A stretch of 64,000 nt of DNA from Manduca sexta (Eukaryota; Arthropoda; Insecta; Lepidoptera; Sphingidae), in the NCBI RefSeq assembly GCF_014839805.1, contig NC_051124.1, positions 5,580,001 through 5,644,000 of the forward strand, in the 5' to 3' direction. The notes beneath the pieces were generated by a model. The model saw only the letters and a list, made by a program, of their open reading frames with translations, searched no databases and had not been told where the DNA came from. Both the position numbers and the translations under genes were made by a program. Below, in pieces: positions 33,556 through 46,719 of this stretch (positions are counted from its first letter, which is position 1; each line of letters opens with the position of its first letter).

Positions 33556-33879
33556 TCTTCAGCTTTATATAATAGTATAGAAGTATAGATTCTAAATGAA
33601 AAAGAATATTATACTATAGTGTTCCAGCGGTCATGGTGTCATCTATATGAACAGTTTATGTGATAGATTTGTATGTGGTATGCGTTTGGTAAACAAGATG
33701 ATAGACGCATGAATTTAAGTGTAAAGAAATGTATACCTATTGTTTTTAAACGAGAAGGGAGATACCAAAATGAAACATCTATTAGTTTCCGATACCAGCA
33801 ACAGTTGTTCGCACTCTGTCTGCAGACACAGCTACTGATAACTTTTAAATCAATCACAAGTCATTGCTCGAGGCTACTT

Positions 33880-34165
33880 CAGCGTGAAAAGCCGTTACCA
33901 CTATTAAAGTCCTCAGAACAGTGTAAGGATTCATAACATACGACCTCAGCGCCATCTATTTTGAAAATAAAATTATGAAATTTCATTATTTTTCACGGGA
34001 GAAAATTACCGGGATAAAAAGTAGTCTATGTGTTAATCCACGACATGGTCTATTTGTCTACCAAATTTCATTTAAAGCCATTTAGTTATCTCTGCTTTTA
34101 CTTTTAACAAACATATAACATACAAATATTTTCCCAATCTTTGACATTTATAATATTAGTAAAAG
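33880..34165 (+). repeat. Dispersed family D, copy 3
   Basis: AGCGTGAAAAGCCGTTACCA start, GCGCCATCTATTTTG, CCGGGATAAAAAGTAGTCTA, TGTTAATCCACGACATGG, and end ATTTATAATATTAGTAAAAG. The parts follow the same order as in copy 1 at 26.6 kb. Confidence 0.78.
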
Positions 34166-37040
34166 TACGATAGGGTAAGAAGTAAAATAAAATTTACTGA
34201 TTTTGCTATTCACTTAAACATTCAACAGACTGATATCTAGAAAGATCTCCTTGGTATCTAAAACCTCGAATATAAATACCCATTAAAACTAGAAAACTTT
34301 TTACCGTCTTTAATATTTATAAATTCAAGCCATTTCTTGATGGAAATAGATCACGAAGCCATAGGCAACCCGTTTTTATAATAATTTATACCATTATAAT
34401 TGATGTGGGATAATGCCTGACAAAGAAAGCCCGTTATCGCTATAAATAAAAATGACGCGTAAATGTCCAAAGAAAAACAAACAAGTAACTCAATGGACAA
34501 TGGAATAACGAGGTCTAGGCGAGCTAGGAATAGTCCTATTCATATAAGGCTTCGTAGTTAAGAAGCTTCCTAGTTTGGGAGCGGAGTGGGAACGACAGAT
34601 GTTCTGTGCCGGGACAAAGGTGCGGTGCATTGTAATTGTTAATACAAGTTATCAATGCCTGGGGCAGGGTTCAGATCGAGAACACGGAACACTCGGCCCT
34701 TTTATACTTGTAATAAGTGTGCCATATATCGCTGCAGGGGAGTAATATAATTATTGCTACTGAATCGGTCTTAACAAAAGACGATTTTGTATGGGGATGC
34801 CGAAGGTTATACAATTAAAATTCGCTTCAGGTTCGCCGTTTTGGTGGTATCGTGTCGTCTTTAGTCATTGTAGCATCTTAAGTTAATTTTACGGTCATCG
34901 GTAAATGGGTTTTTAATTTTATTGTGCTTTTGTTTGTTCCTTTGCGTAACTTTGATTGATTAACATTCGTTGCATTAACAATTATGGCGTACGCCAAACT
35001 CATCGCTACATTATTGGCCACTATGAATTATAGTATATTCGGTATAAATATTCTTTTTTATTGTGAACCATGCAGAGATTAATTCTGTTAGAGTGTCATT
35101 ATAATGTTATAGAATCTAAAATTCGAACAAGAAAGGCTTAAAACAACTATGGATGATTGATGTACATGTTTAAAGAGAAGGCGAAAATAGGCACCTCTGT
35201 GCGGAGTAGACCTCATATTTAAGGCATAATCGTATGATTATATTAATAATGTGTTGTAGGATCTTGATTCAGAGGAGGCTTGGGTTTTGGTAAAAATAAA
35301 TGTAGGGGAAATGAGTAGGCACCAATCAAAGCAGACGTATAGAGCTATAGTCATGATCATATGACAAAGCACCTTAAATAAGATATAATAAAAACTCTAG
35401 CTAACGAAAACATACAATACCCAACTGCCTAAATCTGCATTTAAAAAAAGCAAAGGAAGAGCACACAACTTCGAAATGTCAATCGATGAAACGAAATGCT
35501 TGGTCATTACCGCATTCCTAAACGTAGCCTGTTTCTACTAAGAGTAAATCACTAGATAATGCCACCTCGTGGATGCGCGTGGGCACGGATGTCCCGCGGC
35601 GCGCATCTGTTTGTTTGTCCCGGCATAAATAACCGGGAAACTCCTCACGGCTCCCGGCTTTGATAAATCCTTCACCGTTGTTGGTTGTCAGTGTTGACAA
35701 GGATATATCGTGATACCGTCGTTTAGCTCAGGATATCTTTGTCTAATGATATTAATTATGTCAGTATCTGGAATTTCTGAAATTATATAATCTACCCTGA
35801 TTAGTATTAGCTTTATATTGTTGGATTCGACAAGATGGAAGGGAAACAATTTTTGATATCGACAATCGAAGAATGTGACATTACAAAAAAGAAGCAAGTG
35901 TCTTTGTTACCTTTTAAATTTATGTAAATTATAATTTTACCCATAAATTAAAAAATATTTTATGTAGCAAGTTTTTTTATATTTTCCAGTGGTATAAAAC
36001 CAAAGACAATATTCTTATAATTCATTTTCCTTCACAAAACAACATATTCTGATAACTAAAGTATCGCACAGCGGTTCAAAGTTGAATTCATTATAAATTA
36101 TCAGCAACACAGTACATTCTCGTGTCCAGGTAGCTTTAATAATATTATTGTTTTCGTTGCATCTGGCCCGATATAGCGCTGATGTTATTCCTGTGCCATC
36201 CGATATGGTCCGAACCATCAGATAGCCCTACGGTAGATGGTGAACGGTCACATTTACTGTACTAACTCCACCATTATCTTTATCTCGAGCTTCTTTATTG
36301 TATAAAATCGTCATATAAACAGTTATTTTATTCTATTATTCAACGGCGGTTGTATTGATCATGACTTTATTGTGAATTTTTGTAGTGAAGTCCTTTATAA
36401 AGTATTGAGATGTAAAATGGGTATTGGAGTCGTGTTCAGGTGTATATATGTACGGGTCGGTATAATTCGGAATTATTGAGGGACTTCAATTTTTAAATAT
36501 AAATTGTTATAGCTGACGTACTCTATATCAGATACGATGTAATATGGTCACAGGATAAAAATAGAAGACTTGTAGTCAATATAGGCCAGCATAAAGCATG
36601 TATTAGTTGAATTCACTTGTATGTGTGTGTAATAAATATGAATTGATTATTTTATTTCGAAAGAAGAAAACAGTTACTTATACGTTAATATGGAAGCAAT
36701 AATACAGTTTTGATATTTTTTGTACTATGCATTAATAATGCCTTACATTAAATTGAATAGCATTTCTAACAACTTACTATATCACAGGGTATACATTTGT
36801 TTCACAAGCGTAATTTCCAAGAAATTAAAATCCAGGAAATATTATAATTAGAGATGACAACGATGTTATCTCCGGCTATCGATCTTCGGTTGTCGTAAAA
36901 ACGTTCCAAATAATTTAGAAAGGCGGACGTGTAGAATTTGCGTGCCCGCTTGCGTTATTAATACGCGTAGGCTAATTGTCGGTGGCCGGTCATCTCTATT
37001 ATGCTATTAAATTTTCATCTAAAATAGCTGGATATGGCCT
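34166..37040. other. Intergenic DNA, no gene seen
   Basis: GC-richer islets at about 34510-34720 and 35565-35680 (the latter with CCCGCGGCGCGCATCTG) stand out; both are candidate regulatory DNA. Otherwise AT-rich with chance open frames. Confidence 0.5.
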
Positions 37041-37171
37041 CATTATTTATTTATTTAAACTCTTTATTTGATACTAAGTCTTATGGATAAGTAAATATTC
37101 AATGGAGATTTTGAACAAACAGGAAGTACAATGGCGGTCTTATCGCAATGGGCGATGTCTTCCAGACAAAC
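37041..37171 (-). mobile_element. LINE-like 3' end
   Basis: ATTATTTATTTATTTAAACT at the left is a (TAAA)n-type tail read from the - strand. Next to it lie ATGGCGGTCTTATCGCAATG and GCGATGTCTTCCAGACAAAC, a 3' UTR motif I remember from lepidopteran non-LTR elements. It resembles the nested tail at 8247-8377 in layout. Confidence 0.6.
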
Positions 37172-40100
37172 TTTAGATAGATTTAGATAACTAGGAACTA
37201 AACGAGAACGAAACGAGGCCTAATTGTTCTTTTTAATATTCTGTTAAATTCTATAAATTCTTGCCACTCCTTTAAAATATTAAATGATTTTGAAAGGAAA
37301 TAATGGTATATTACAAAAATAGTCATTAATAAAACTCAGTACGATGGGTAAGTATTTGTAACAAGGACGGGTTGAAAGAAATAAGTCTTCGATGATCTGT
37401 TACGTTCAGGTCATTACGCTTGTCCTTAAAAAAAGTATATTTGCAAATTGAATTTTCTATGACTTGGACTAACGTCATATTACCCACTTAATTGGAAATA
37501 TCACAATTACTGAGATGATATTGATATGGTTAAAATAATAATCATCAATATTACAGGTATACAAAGATATAAAATCTAATCCGACCCACACCCTATTTAT
37601 AACCAGATACCACTGACCATTGCCACATCCAGCCACACCGACTCCCAAAACACTTTTGGCCCACACATCCCGTTGATAAATCTCCGAGCAGATTTGCTTA
37701 GAGGTAATAAATTTCACAAGATTACCGCTTGCATGATTAATAAATGCGGTAGGTACAAAAATGAAGAGAGCCAATCGATCAACGTGGGTGTTTAATTTGC
37801 CGGCACATTCATTTATCTCTATCGTTTAGTGTGTTACGGTAATGATACGGGGTAACCGAGGGTACTTAGAAGACAGGCCGTGAGTTATAAACCGGCGGAC
37901 TATTAATAACAATACTGTCAGTGTGCATACGGCCTATAACATAATCGGTGATGTGAATAGTATGCATATTGCGTGGTTTGCATCTGCTAGTATATTCGTC
38001 TGGGATGTTGATTTGATAATGCTCCGGTTTGTGTTCTTGAAGTCAAGAAATAACTTTAGTTTTGATCAATTTCGAAGGTCAATGTTGCTCTATATATTAA
38101 AAAAACGTATCGTCAAAGATACTGCGCACTTAGTAGAGGTTGGCTTATGCCGATCAAGGAGCGCAATATCTGATCAAACATACTTATTACATGCGAGCTA
38201 CACTGTACACCATTACGTTCAAGTTGCAATAACAACGGCTAATTTAATCTAACAATGAGGGCCATTTTTATTTTAACCTCATAAAAAATTACATATAATT
38301 CTGAAATCGACATAACGGACCCATTCGATCTCCAACTGATTCCGTTCGCGATACGTCACAGAAATTCTCATAATTTCGAAATACGCTTTAAATAAAGCAA
38401 CGCTACGTAAAGCAAAATTGAGTATATCTTAATTAGTTCGGTTTTAATCGAAGTCACGAAATTATAATAAACAGATCTGAGTTTATCGACGGGCGGAAAA
38501 GTTTGATGTATTGTGAGCCGACCGTTTCGAGGTGAAGGGTTCGCGACCGACCTCAGATCGTTCATAAATCTTCTTGCGGTGTTAATGACTCAAAATGTTG
38601 GTTTTAATTGCTTTTTAAACGAAAAATCTAGGTTTCCTCCAAGGGTATTGAACTAGCTGTTTGTTCTTGTTAAAATTCACTATTTTAAATTTCGAATTAA
38701 AAAAAAAACATTTTTTTCCAGCCAGTGCTAAAATATTTAAAGTAAAATTATTTAGTTCTTATTTATCCAGATTAGATTATTATTTAAAGTCGAATACGTA
38801 CGAAAGTAAAATTTTAATTAACAACTCATCAGCAATGCATTTTGAATTTCAATGAACACAAAACAGGCGCACTGCGCACGCGCGTCGCCCGCGTGCGCTC
38901 CAATTTCGCAACTTGTAGACGTCGCTTCGGCCAGCTATATATCACTTCGGATATTTACTGGCTAGTATCCAGCGGCCACCGCCCTACCGTGCCTTATCTG
39001 TTATCAATATGGATATACCTTTATTGGATGCTGGACCGTATGTATAGTCGTTGGCCTTGCCTTTTCGAACGTTCGATTTATAGATATCCGCTAATTTCGT
39101 GACCGTTGCATTTTGAGTTATAGCAGGTATTGATAAGGTATTGTGAATGTTGCAAACTGTTTTGGATGTAGATTGTGGCGGATCGTGTCAAACGAGTAAT
39201 AATTATATGTTATTGTTTAAAATATATAGGAACGGTAGCTAAGAATGGAATAAACGTTTTGCATTTTAAAGACCCGCAATAATTCTAAATAATCAATCTC
39301 CTATAGTGGGTAATTCATCCAGCCACAACATAAAAAGTAAACAACGCTAATATTTATTCTGTAGGCCTAACTTTCTATAGGTCTATTAGCATAACAAATA
39401 GCCAGCCTAAAACAATTTCTATTTCAATACTTATAATTGTACCATTAGCGAGAGCCGAAAGTCATTAAAAAATAAAACAATCTTTGTTTTGTGATGTGTA
39501 ATTGCGGCCGATTGCTATAATCACCGTACTATAAGTAAGGCACTATTCTGCCAGTGAAAGGGAGGGTGACCATCTATTTAGACGAACTAATACACCTACA
39601 TCTTATCAGTGCGAGTGTGTGCTAGTGGACAGTGTTGCCAACGTGGTTTACGAATTCCCGAATATATATATATTCTATACAGAGTAGGTACACTTAGCCA
39701 GGAAAGTAGCTAAATAAATTGAAAACTTGAAATCACTTTCACATATTAACTTTAATCAAAACATTCTTTTATTATCTAGAATAAAGTAAAACAATTAGAA
39801 ATTGGTTTTAGTGCGGGAAAAACGATTGTTAATAAGGCCACTAAAGTGAAAAATGCCAATATGCTTTATCACGCCAGTTTTCTTTTAGATAGTCGTGCCT
39901 TCTTCATAACGTAAGTCCATTTATGTAAAATAGTTGATAAGCTGACGAATAAAAAAATATATAATATATCCAAGTCTTGGTAAATAGAACCACCTAGCAG
40001 TACATCCGTTCATGTAATGAATGAATCATGGCTAACAAATCTGTCATAAAAATTATAAAATTTATTCTCGGAAAATCCAACCAGCTGGCAACCCCACCCG

Positions 40101-40429
40101 TATCACTGGATGCATAACAGTATTGCGACAAGGGTTAGTGGCCTGGGTGTGTCCAAGGTAACGGCGGGAATTGATAGCCGTACACATCGTGTTACTCCTG
40201 AGCTACAATGCTCTGAGCGGGGCACGCGGAAGCCGGGCCATGTCCCGTGCAAATTGTAATCTTACCAAAGAAGTTGTCTTTAATTTGTGTTCAAGTTTCT
40301 AATGCGCTTGATGGGTAGTGCCATGTAGTTTATAGCAAGCTTGTAAGGTTAAATACAACCTTTGTTTTTTAGTCCTAATAATTATTACATTTTGCTGATA
40401 TTTTAAATGCAAATGTTTGTGTTACGACG
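37172..40429. other. Intergenic DNA with a CpG-rich islet
   Basis: 38866-38930 is rich in CpG (GCGCACGCGCGTCGCCCGCG) in AT-rich surroundings and continues into a mixed block to about 39010 with GATA-like sites (TTATCTGTTATCAAT). 40110-40250 is also GC-richer. No gene recognised. Confidence 0.5.
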
Positions 40430-40690
40430 CTTGGATGTTTAAACTTTTCTTAGAAGTAAACGCATAAACTGTTAAAATTGGGATAAAATTTGGTACACGG
40501 ATAGATCATGTCCCAGTTTAAAATAAAGGCTCCTTTATTTTTCAGTAATTTACTTCCGTAACAAATATTGTTTTTATTTTCAATTTAAAATAGATGGCGC
40601 TCGCGTGCTATTGTGATTTCAGGTCTTTTGTAGCGGGAAAGGCTTCTCAGGCAGGCAATGCCGCGAGCAACGCCTAGTAAAAGTACAACT
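40430..40690 (-). repeat. Dispersed family D, copy 4
   Basis: On the + strand: TGGTACACGGATAGATCATG, ATAGATGGCGCTCGCGTGC, TTTTGTAGCGGGAAAGGCTT. These are reverse complements of the family's TAATCCA..GACAT, GCGCCATCTA and AAGCC..CCGCTACAAAA segments. Confidence 0.72.
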
Positions 40691-41650
40691 TTAAATATTT
40701 TTTTTATATAGTCCGGTCTGGTAATCTTTTAGGGAGGACATTTTGTAGCGCATCGTGACGATGATAAAAAATAAATAACTAGTGACCGGATTATATGCAT
40801 TTGCATAATTTTATTGCCATTTTTGCTTACAATGCATAAAATCCTAGGATTGTGCATATTTTCGATACATTAGACGATATCGTATTACTACTTTTCATTA
40901 GGACAACTAAAAAAAGTAAAATACAAATAAAAATATATGCATGTTACTTGTTTCATCTTATTTGAAGACAATTGTTTACGCCACCATTCGTAACTGTGTT
41001 AAACAAATAAGGATGTTGTGTACGAATTGGTTGCAAGTTTGTTTTTGCTCCTATAAATTGCAGCACAACACCTAATAATAACTTTCATTTTATTAATTGG
41101 TGTTGCATGTTTGTACATTTTTCGTGCATATTTTCGAGGATTTTTAAGTTGCATATAATCCAGTCTTTACTACTGACAAATTATTAGTCAACATTTCCAT
41201 CATACATCATTATTCATCGAAACATAACCTTTTTAGAATAATGGCAGAAGGGCAAATCTTTTCAAACCATGATATCATAAGGTGGCAATTACATTTTCCG
41301 TGGATGACTCTAATTCAAGTTTCTTCACCTTTATCTGAGTAATAACCAGTGCGCAGCTGCAGAAAATTTCCACAATTCAACACAATTGGAGCCAATCCCA
41401 TTAAAGGAGGCGCCGACGGTATTACGATGCTTCGAATAAAGCCACCTGGTTGAGCCAACACCAACTTATGAACAAACCGTGGCTATTATTTTGGACTTTA
41501 AGGAAATCCTAATGGCTGCGACCGATTTGATAAACTTTGCTTGCGTGGTTTTCAGATTTTGATTACATCGTCATATTACATTTTTTGTAAGGAGTTTATT
41601 GCGGTTAATGGCTGTGTGTTGATATGTAAATAAATAAAAAAAGAAAAAAC
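40691..41650. other. Intergenic DNA, no gene seen
   Basis: AT-rich, nothing recognised. Confidence 0.5.
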
Positions 41651-41659
41651 AAAAAAAAT

Positions 41660-41875
41660 ATATATTTTTCTTCCGACGTTTCAAAGACTTTGCAACCGTT
41701 GTGGTCACGGGGAGGACTGAGTTGTTGGTCATCCGTAAAGTTAAAGTTACAATATCTACCCATATTTTACAATTATATAACAACTTTCTTAAAATATTTT
41801 TTTTTTGCTGCGCATGAGCTCACAACGTTTTGAAGTCTAACATTCGCGTAAACATAAGAAATCATTATACGTTTT
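41660..41875 (-). mobile_element. Foldback repeat family, copy 3
   Basis: On the + strand it has the core CCGACGTTTCAAAGACTTTG, GGTCACGGGGAGGACTGAG, TTGGTCATCCGTAAAGTTAA, and ends with the inverted head GTCTAACATTCGCGTAAACA / TAAGAAATCATTATA. It shares the core with 63.1 kb and the head with all copies. One arm appears missing. Confidence 0.7.
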
Positions 41876-43549
41876 TTGTTTTTTTGGTTACTATTGTTTA
41901 AGGGATTAGACATAGCCACGTTCGAAATAGTGGCACGCTTTTTTACAAAACTGGGACTGAAAATTCCTTCGTCCTTCCTTGACCGTTGTCACGTTGGATA
42001 TGTTAATGTTAATAAAATACCTATAGTACATTAATATGCTAATATTGAAGTGACTTGTTAAATGAAAACCGAAATGAAAAAAAAACTTTTCAACAATACT
42101 CATACTATCCAAGGCCTATCCCTGTGTTAACAAAAGGCGTGTTCACACGGCGACACAATGTATCCCGAACAATTATCGATCCGCGGCATGTCGAAACATC
42201 AGCACAATTATCGCGTCAGCATCACAACGTCAGAAGCGCATGAATCCGGTCCAACCGTGAACCCCAAGGTTGTCCCTAATTATACCTTTCGAATGAGACG
42301 TCATTTCCTTGCGCTTACGAAACATTAAATGTAAAAAGAGGCTTTTTCGTTTCAAAGGTGTGAATTTAAATAATTGCAATAATCTCGGCGTACATGCGAA
42401 CTTAATGAACGGTTGAAGTGTAGTGCAAGAAGACTGTCCGACTGCCGACAAAGACGGTATATTGCCTGTCTATACGCGCCGGGATGTGGAGACATGCTTA
42501 TTGCACGTCACGTGAGGGGACATTTATGTTTTGTTCAATTTTAGAGTTTCATGTGAGTTGATTTCTGTCAAGATGAGTTTAGATAATTTATTGGTCCCTT
42601 TTAGAGTTAATTATGAACATTCATATCAGTTTTTGAATAATCTACATTCTTTATATTCAAAATGCTTTATGGCTATGTATTATTTTTTTGTTGGAACTGA
42701 TGTTATATCACATTATTCCCATAATAAACTCAGTAGTGTGAAATATTTGTTTAAAATGATATTTATAACAAATAGTAACATAACGTTTTGTTGTATCAAT
42801 TAATGAATTATATGTATTTTTAACAAGTAAAATATTATTATTAAGTTTGGTAAAATTTTATAATATTAAAATTTTACTGAAGTACCGTTTCAATTTTATA
42901 AAACGTGGCATGGCGTGAGGTCTTCACACAATGTTTATTCATTTAATTTCGGACGTTCACACACTGCTCTGTATTTTATAAATGAGGTTGCATCCATATA
43001 GGGATTTTTCGTCAGAATTAACATTAATTTTCTCATTGAACGTGACTTATTTTCTTTATGTTTGAAATTTTCGCCATTAACTTTCTACGAAAACGATTTT
43101 CATACATTTATTTACGTACATCGCAGATAACCATTTTTCGTCTTTTGGAACCGTTTTTCGTGCCTCAGAAGTGTGGAAACGACTTTACTAAGACTGTTTA
43201 GTTTATAATCTACAATAGCATGTATTTTTCACTATATTCTCTTTTATTTAAACAAGTTTTCAACTTGGCCCTACAAAATACTTTTGGGTTTGGTTACTCT
43301 GGCACGCCTTTTATTTTTACTGATATTTAGTAACGTATATTTACAGTCTGAGTTCGTAAATATAAATCACCATACACACCATATTGAATGATTGATGAAT
43401 TATTAATAATTATGTAATTCATCATCGTTTTCTTTCGCTTATTTTACGTCAGTGGTTACATGTTTGTTAAAGTAATTTAAAGCTTAAATATAAAACAGGT
43501 ATTTAACGAGATAGAATATAATAATAATAATAAGGGATGGAAAGACCTG
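41876..43549. other. Intergenic DNA, no gene seen
   Basis: A GC-richer block at 42130-42320 is followed by AT-rich DNA. A small perfect hairpin (GTAAAATTTTA/TAAAATTTTAC) lies at 42850-42877. Confidence 0.5.
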
Positions 43550-43551
43550 TA

Positions 43552-43790
43552 TTCACAAACGTTAACTAAATACGGCTCAATGATATCATAATAAGTCTGT
43601 TTCTCTGTGCTTTCGGCATGAAATCTTTGCAGTGCGTAGACAAAGGAGCGTTGTTATTGGTTAATATTGAAATAGATCTTTGTTTCAATTAACTGTCAGA
43701 TAAACAAATCTGAACAAGGGCGAAAAAATATAAAATTGTCGACACTATGCGTTTGAGCACACTGTGCGTCCTGACAGTGTTGTTTGTGAA
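43552..43790. mobile_element. TA-flanked short inverted-repeat element, copy 2
   Basis: 239 bp, flanked by TA (43550-43551, 43791-43792), with short inverted ends TTCACAAAC/GTTTGTGAA. The interior (AGTCTGTTTCTCTGTGCTTT, GTTATTGGTTAATATTGA, CTGTCAGATAAACAAATCTG) matches 9340-9584, allowing for divergence. No coding capacity. Confidence 0.78.
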
Positions 43791-43792
43791 TA

Positions 43793-45769
43793 TTGATGTT
43801 ACATTACGACACAAATATACTTAATCTATGTTTGAGCCATATGAAATGAAAAGCAAGTTATCACTTCATTTTAATTTTGTGCTAAAGATACTAATATCGA
43901 ACCAACTTAGAAGACAATATTTTGTCTAAATCATGACATAATACCTAATGAAGGCCTAATCACCTTCTGCTAAAATCTAGACAGAAAATTCTACTTGATG
44001 TCTCATAACTTAGGTTCCGCTTGCTCAATTATATTCCTGAATATTCATAAACCTCTTCATATATTTCTTCAAAGTTGTTAATTACCACTGATCTACTTAG
44101 AAAACGAAAGGAAAATCCGCTTTGGACGAATGGAAATATCCCTATTGCGAACTATCCACCTACGCTACCGATAGATTTCTAATAATCTGCGGTCAATCAT
44201 TACTATCCTTGCATGCTTATAAAGCAACCATTTTTTGCCGACGTTACTATAGATAAAAGATCTTTATTGATATATTCTTAAAATAATGATACGTTCCTTC
44301 AGATATTTACATATTGTTTTGTAAATCATTAATTAATTTCGTGATATTGATCAATAAAATTTTATTCGGAACAAAAGGTTTCTGATATAATAGTCATACT
44401 CATTCCCATCTTTACTAAAAAATATCGTATGATACTGAGCATATAATAACGATTGACGGGAGTGTTATAGCGAAATGATATTCCACAACAAAACTTACTC
44501 AAGCGCATATATCGGTAAATGCAATTACTGAATTTCGAGATGTAATGAGGATTCACTCTTTCATCGATGGTATTCGCAGTTGTAAAATTTTATTACCCCG
44601 AATTTGTTCATATCAACCATCACAGTACGTGGGATATTTCAGGACAATATATACGTTTTTCCCCGTATCATTTGCCAGTTTTATTGCTGGTAATGAGTTG
44701 TTTAATTCCCTTTAATATACGATTAGCGGAGAAAGTAATAGAAATTGAATTGGAAAAATAAAAAGCCAGTAATTTTGTGTACTTATGAATTATTGTAGCA
44801 ATTACGTACGTGTTCACGGGATTTGGTAAAAAGAAAACACAAATATTGAATTGTCTTCTTTAAGTACGACACAAATAAAGTGAGGGTAATGATATTAAAT
44901 CGAATATTAAGGGCAAAGTCATTTTGTACGTGACTCAATTTTGATAGACTTATTTTTCCAACAATTGTTATGCTTCATAGTCTTAGTAGGTACTATTGAA
45001 TACACTTTTATATCAAAACTTAAAAAAAGTTGTTCGTTTTCGCCGCGATAACTGACAATTAGTCATTCACCTGCGGAACTTGGCAGCCACATCTAAACCT
45101 GTCTACACATGACTACCGCAGCCCGGATTCTGAATGATAAATGCCACAACTTAACCCAATTGACAATTCATTTTCTCGCAACATATTCCATTACAATCAA
45201 ATAGCTTAGAATTCACCTTCGTAGACTATAATAGCAGCCTTATTCTTACAACTATCATTATTTTCTGTCTGGCAACAAGGCAAAAACAATCAATAAAAAT
45301 AAATCATTTAAATAACCATAAACACGTATTACAATGCGCCGACATTACATCTGCTAATGATTTCGCTAACGAATCATTGAAAGTGGTCGGATCGCGTGCT
45401 GGTTGTCCGCTCGATCTAATCGCACGCGCGCGGCGCTGTGTGCGTGCGCAGCGCTGCTCGTAATAATATGAAAGTGTCCGAACCCCGCCCTAGCCTCGGG
45501 CCGGCTCGCTGTTCCATTTACATCTGCTCTGATACTTTATTAAGCCTTCTGTCGAGATCTGCACAAAGCGCTAAAGCACCAATTCTGTGCCTTGTCGAAT
45601 CATTGATAACGATAATAACTCACGACGTATCCTTAATGCCGGTCCTAGATAAAACTAGATCGACGCGGAATTCTGCGCTGGGTTTCGTTTAGCTTTGATA
45701 GTAGTGATTACATCATTAAAATGGACGTCAATTATACTTTTGTTATAATTTACGTTCGAGGCATCCGGC
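43793..45769. other. Intergenic DNA with a CpG-rich islet
   Basis: 45380-45520 is the most CpG-dense stretch outside the ham exons (CGCACGCGCGCGGCGCTGTG, then GCGTGCGCAGCGCTGC). The rest is AT-rich. No gene recognised. Confidence 0.5.
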
Positions 45770-45915
45770 CCCTGTCTTGGTGGCTTAGTTTTATTGCCTA
45801 CCCAGTACGGCTGCCGGTTCGAGGTCTAAGGTTCGTTCCCAAGGTGGGTGAAGTGATATTTGGTTTTTCTGATCAGTATCAACGTGGAGGATTGGGCCCA
45901 GTAAATAACAGTATG
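45770..45915 (+). repeat. SINE family 2, 5' half
   Basis: Head TTGGTGGCTTAGTTTTATTG (A-box-like), GTTCGAGGTCTAAGGTTCGT (B-box region decayed), GGTGGGTGAAGTGATATTTG and GTTTTTCTGATCAGTATCA. This matches the 5' half of the 54.3 kb copy. The 3' half is missing. Confidence 0.75.
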
Positions 45916-46144
45916 CCTAGCCCCTATTATATTAAATCTAATATAGGAGGCAAAATGTGGGTGTTTTACATTTTTACCTACCTTAAAATGGAAAAAAAAA
46001 CGTGAACCTAAAATGTTATTAATTTAAGGAATCTTACAATACCATAATATTGTTGTGGGTAAGACCGATATTTGAAAAGTTTTAAATATTCATAAACATA
46101 TCCACGGTGTTTACTTATCCTTCTTCAAATGAGGGTTAAAAAAG

Positions 46145-46255
46145 TTTTTTTATGTCAGCCAATAGCTTAGATGTTTTCCTGGCATTCCTGATACCCATGG
46201 CCAAAGGTAACCGCTTACCATCAGGGGTCGTTAGCTCGTCTGCCTTCCGAGCCAA
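46145..46255 (-). repeat. Dispersed family E fragment
   Basis: On the - strand: GGCTCGGAAGGCAGACGAGC, CCCCTGATGGTAAGCGGTTA, CCATGGGTATCAGGAATGCC. The CCTGATGGTAAGCG core is shared with 56510-56810. I remember this motif as very common in lepidopteran genomes. Confidence 0.65.
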
Positions 46256-46719
46256 AAAATAAATAACACAAAGAATGTATGCTCCAAAGCCAGTCAATAA
46301 ATCATTACCTGTACTAGTAATATACATAATAATATTTTATCGTGTAATATATTTAACAAATTATTTTTAGTTTTATTGGTTATAGTTGTCGATAACTCAA
46401 TTGACAGAAATATAATAACATCAAATTTAATTTTAATAAGAGTTTTGTGCAACGGAAATCTTATTATAGGTCATTACAACATTCTATATTTAATTATAAG
46501 TATTTTTTTTTAAGTCTTTTGTAAAGTTTTATACAAATTACCATATTAATTATGACCTTACTTGACTGTAGTTGACAGCCGTAACAATTGATTAATTATT
46601 ATTTGCTAAGTGGGAGGTCCTTTTTTGTAAGAGTTCGCCTGGGTAGGAACCACTGCAGTGTTTATATTGCCGCTAACCATCATTGTGTAGGTATTGTTTT
46701 GTTCCGGTTTGGGGAAGGT

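Larger units (their letters stand above)
32749..33590 (+). repeat. Dispersed family D, copy 2, expanded by an internal minisatellite
   Basis: Starts CACTAGCTTTTCCCGCGGCT and ends after a (CAAA)n tract with TATAATAGTATAG. The interior holds the tandem array described separately. Confidence 0.75.

Noticed and set aside
37475..37774. 99-codon - strand frame
   Set aside because: No domain, no splice signals, typical chance frame.
37923..38252. 109-codon + strand frame
   Set aside because: No recognisable motif; codon content resembles the surrounding AT-rich DNA.
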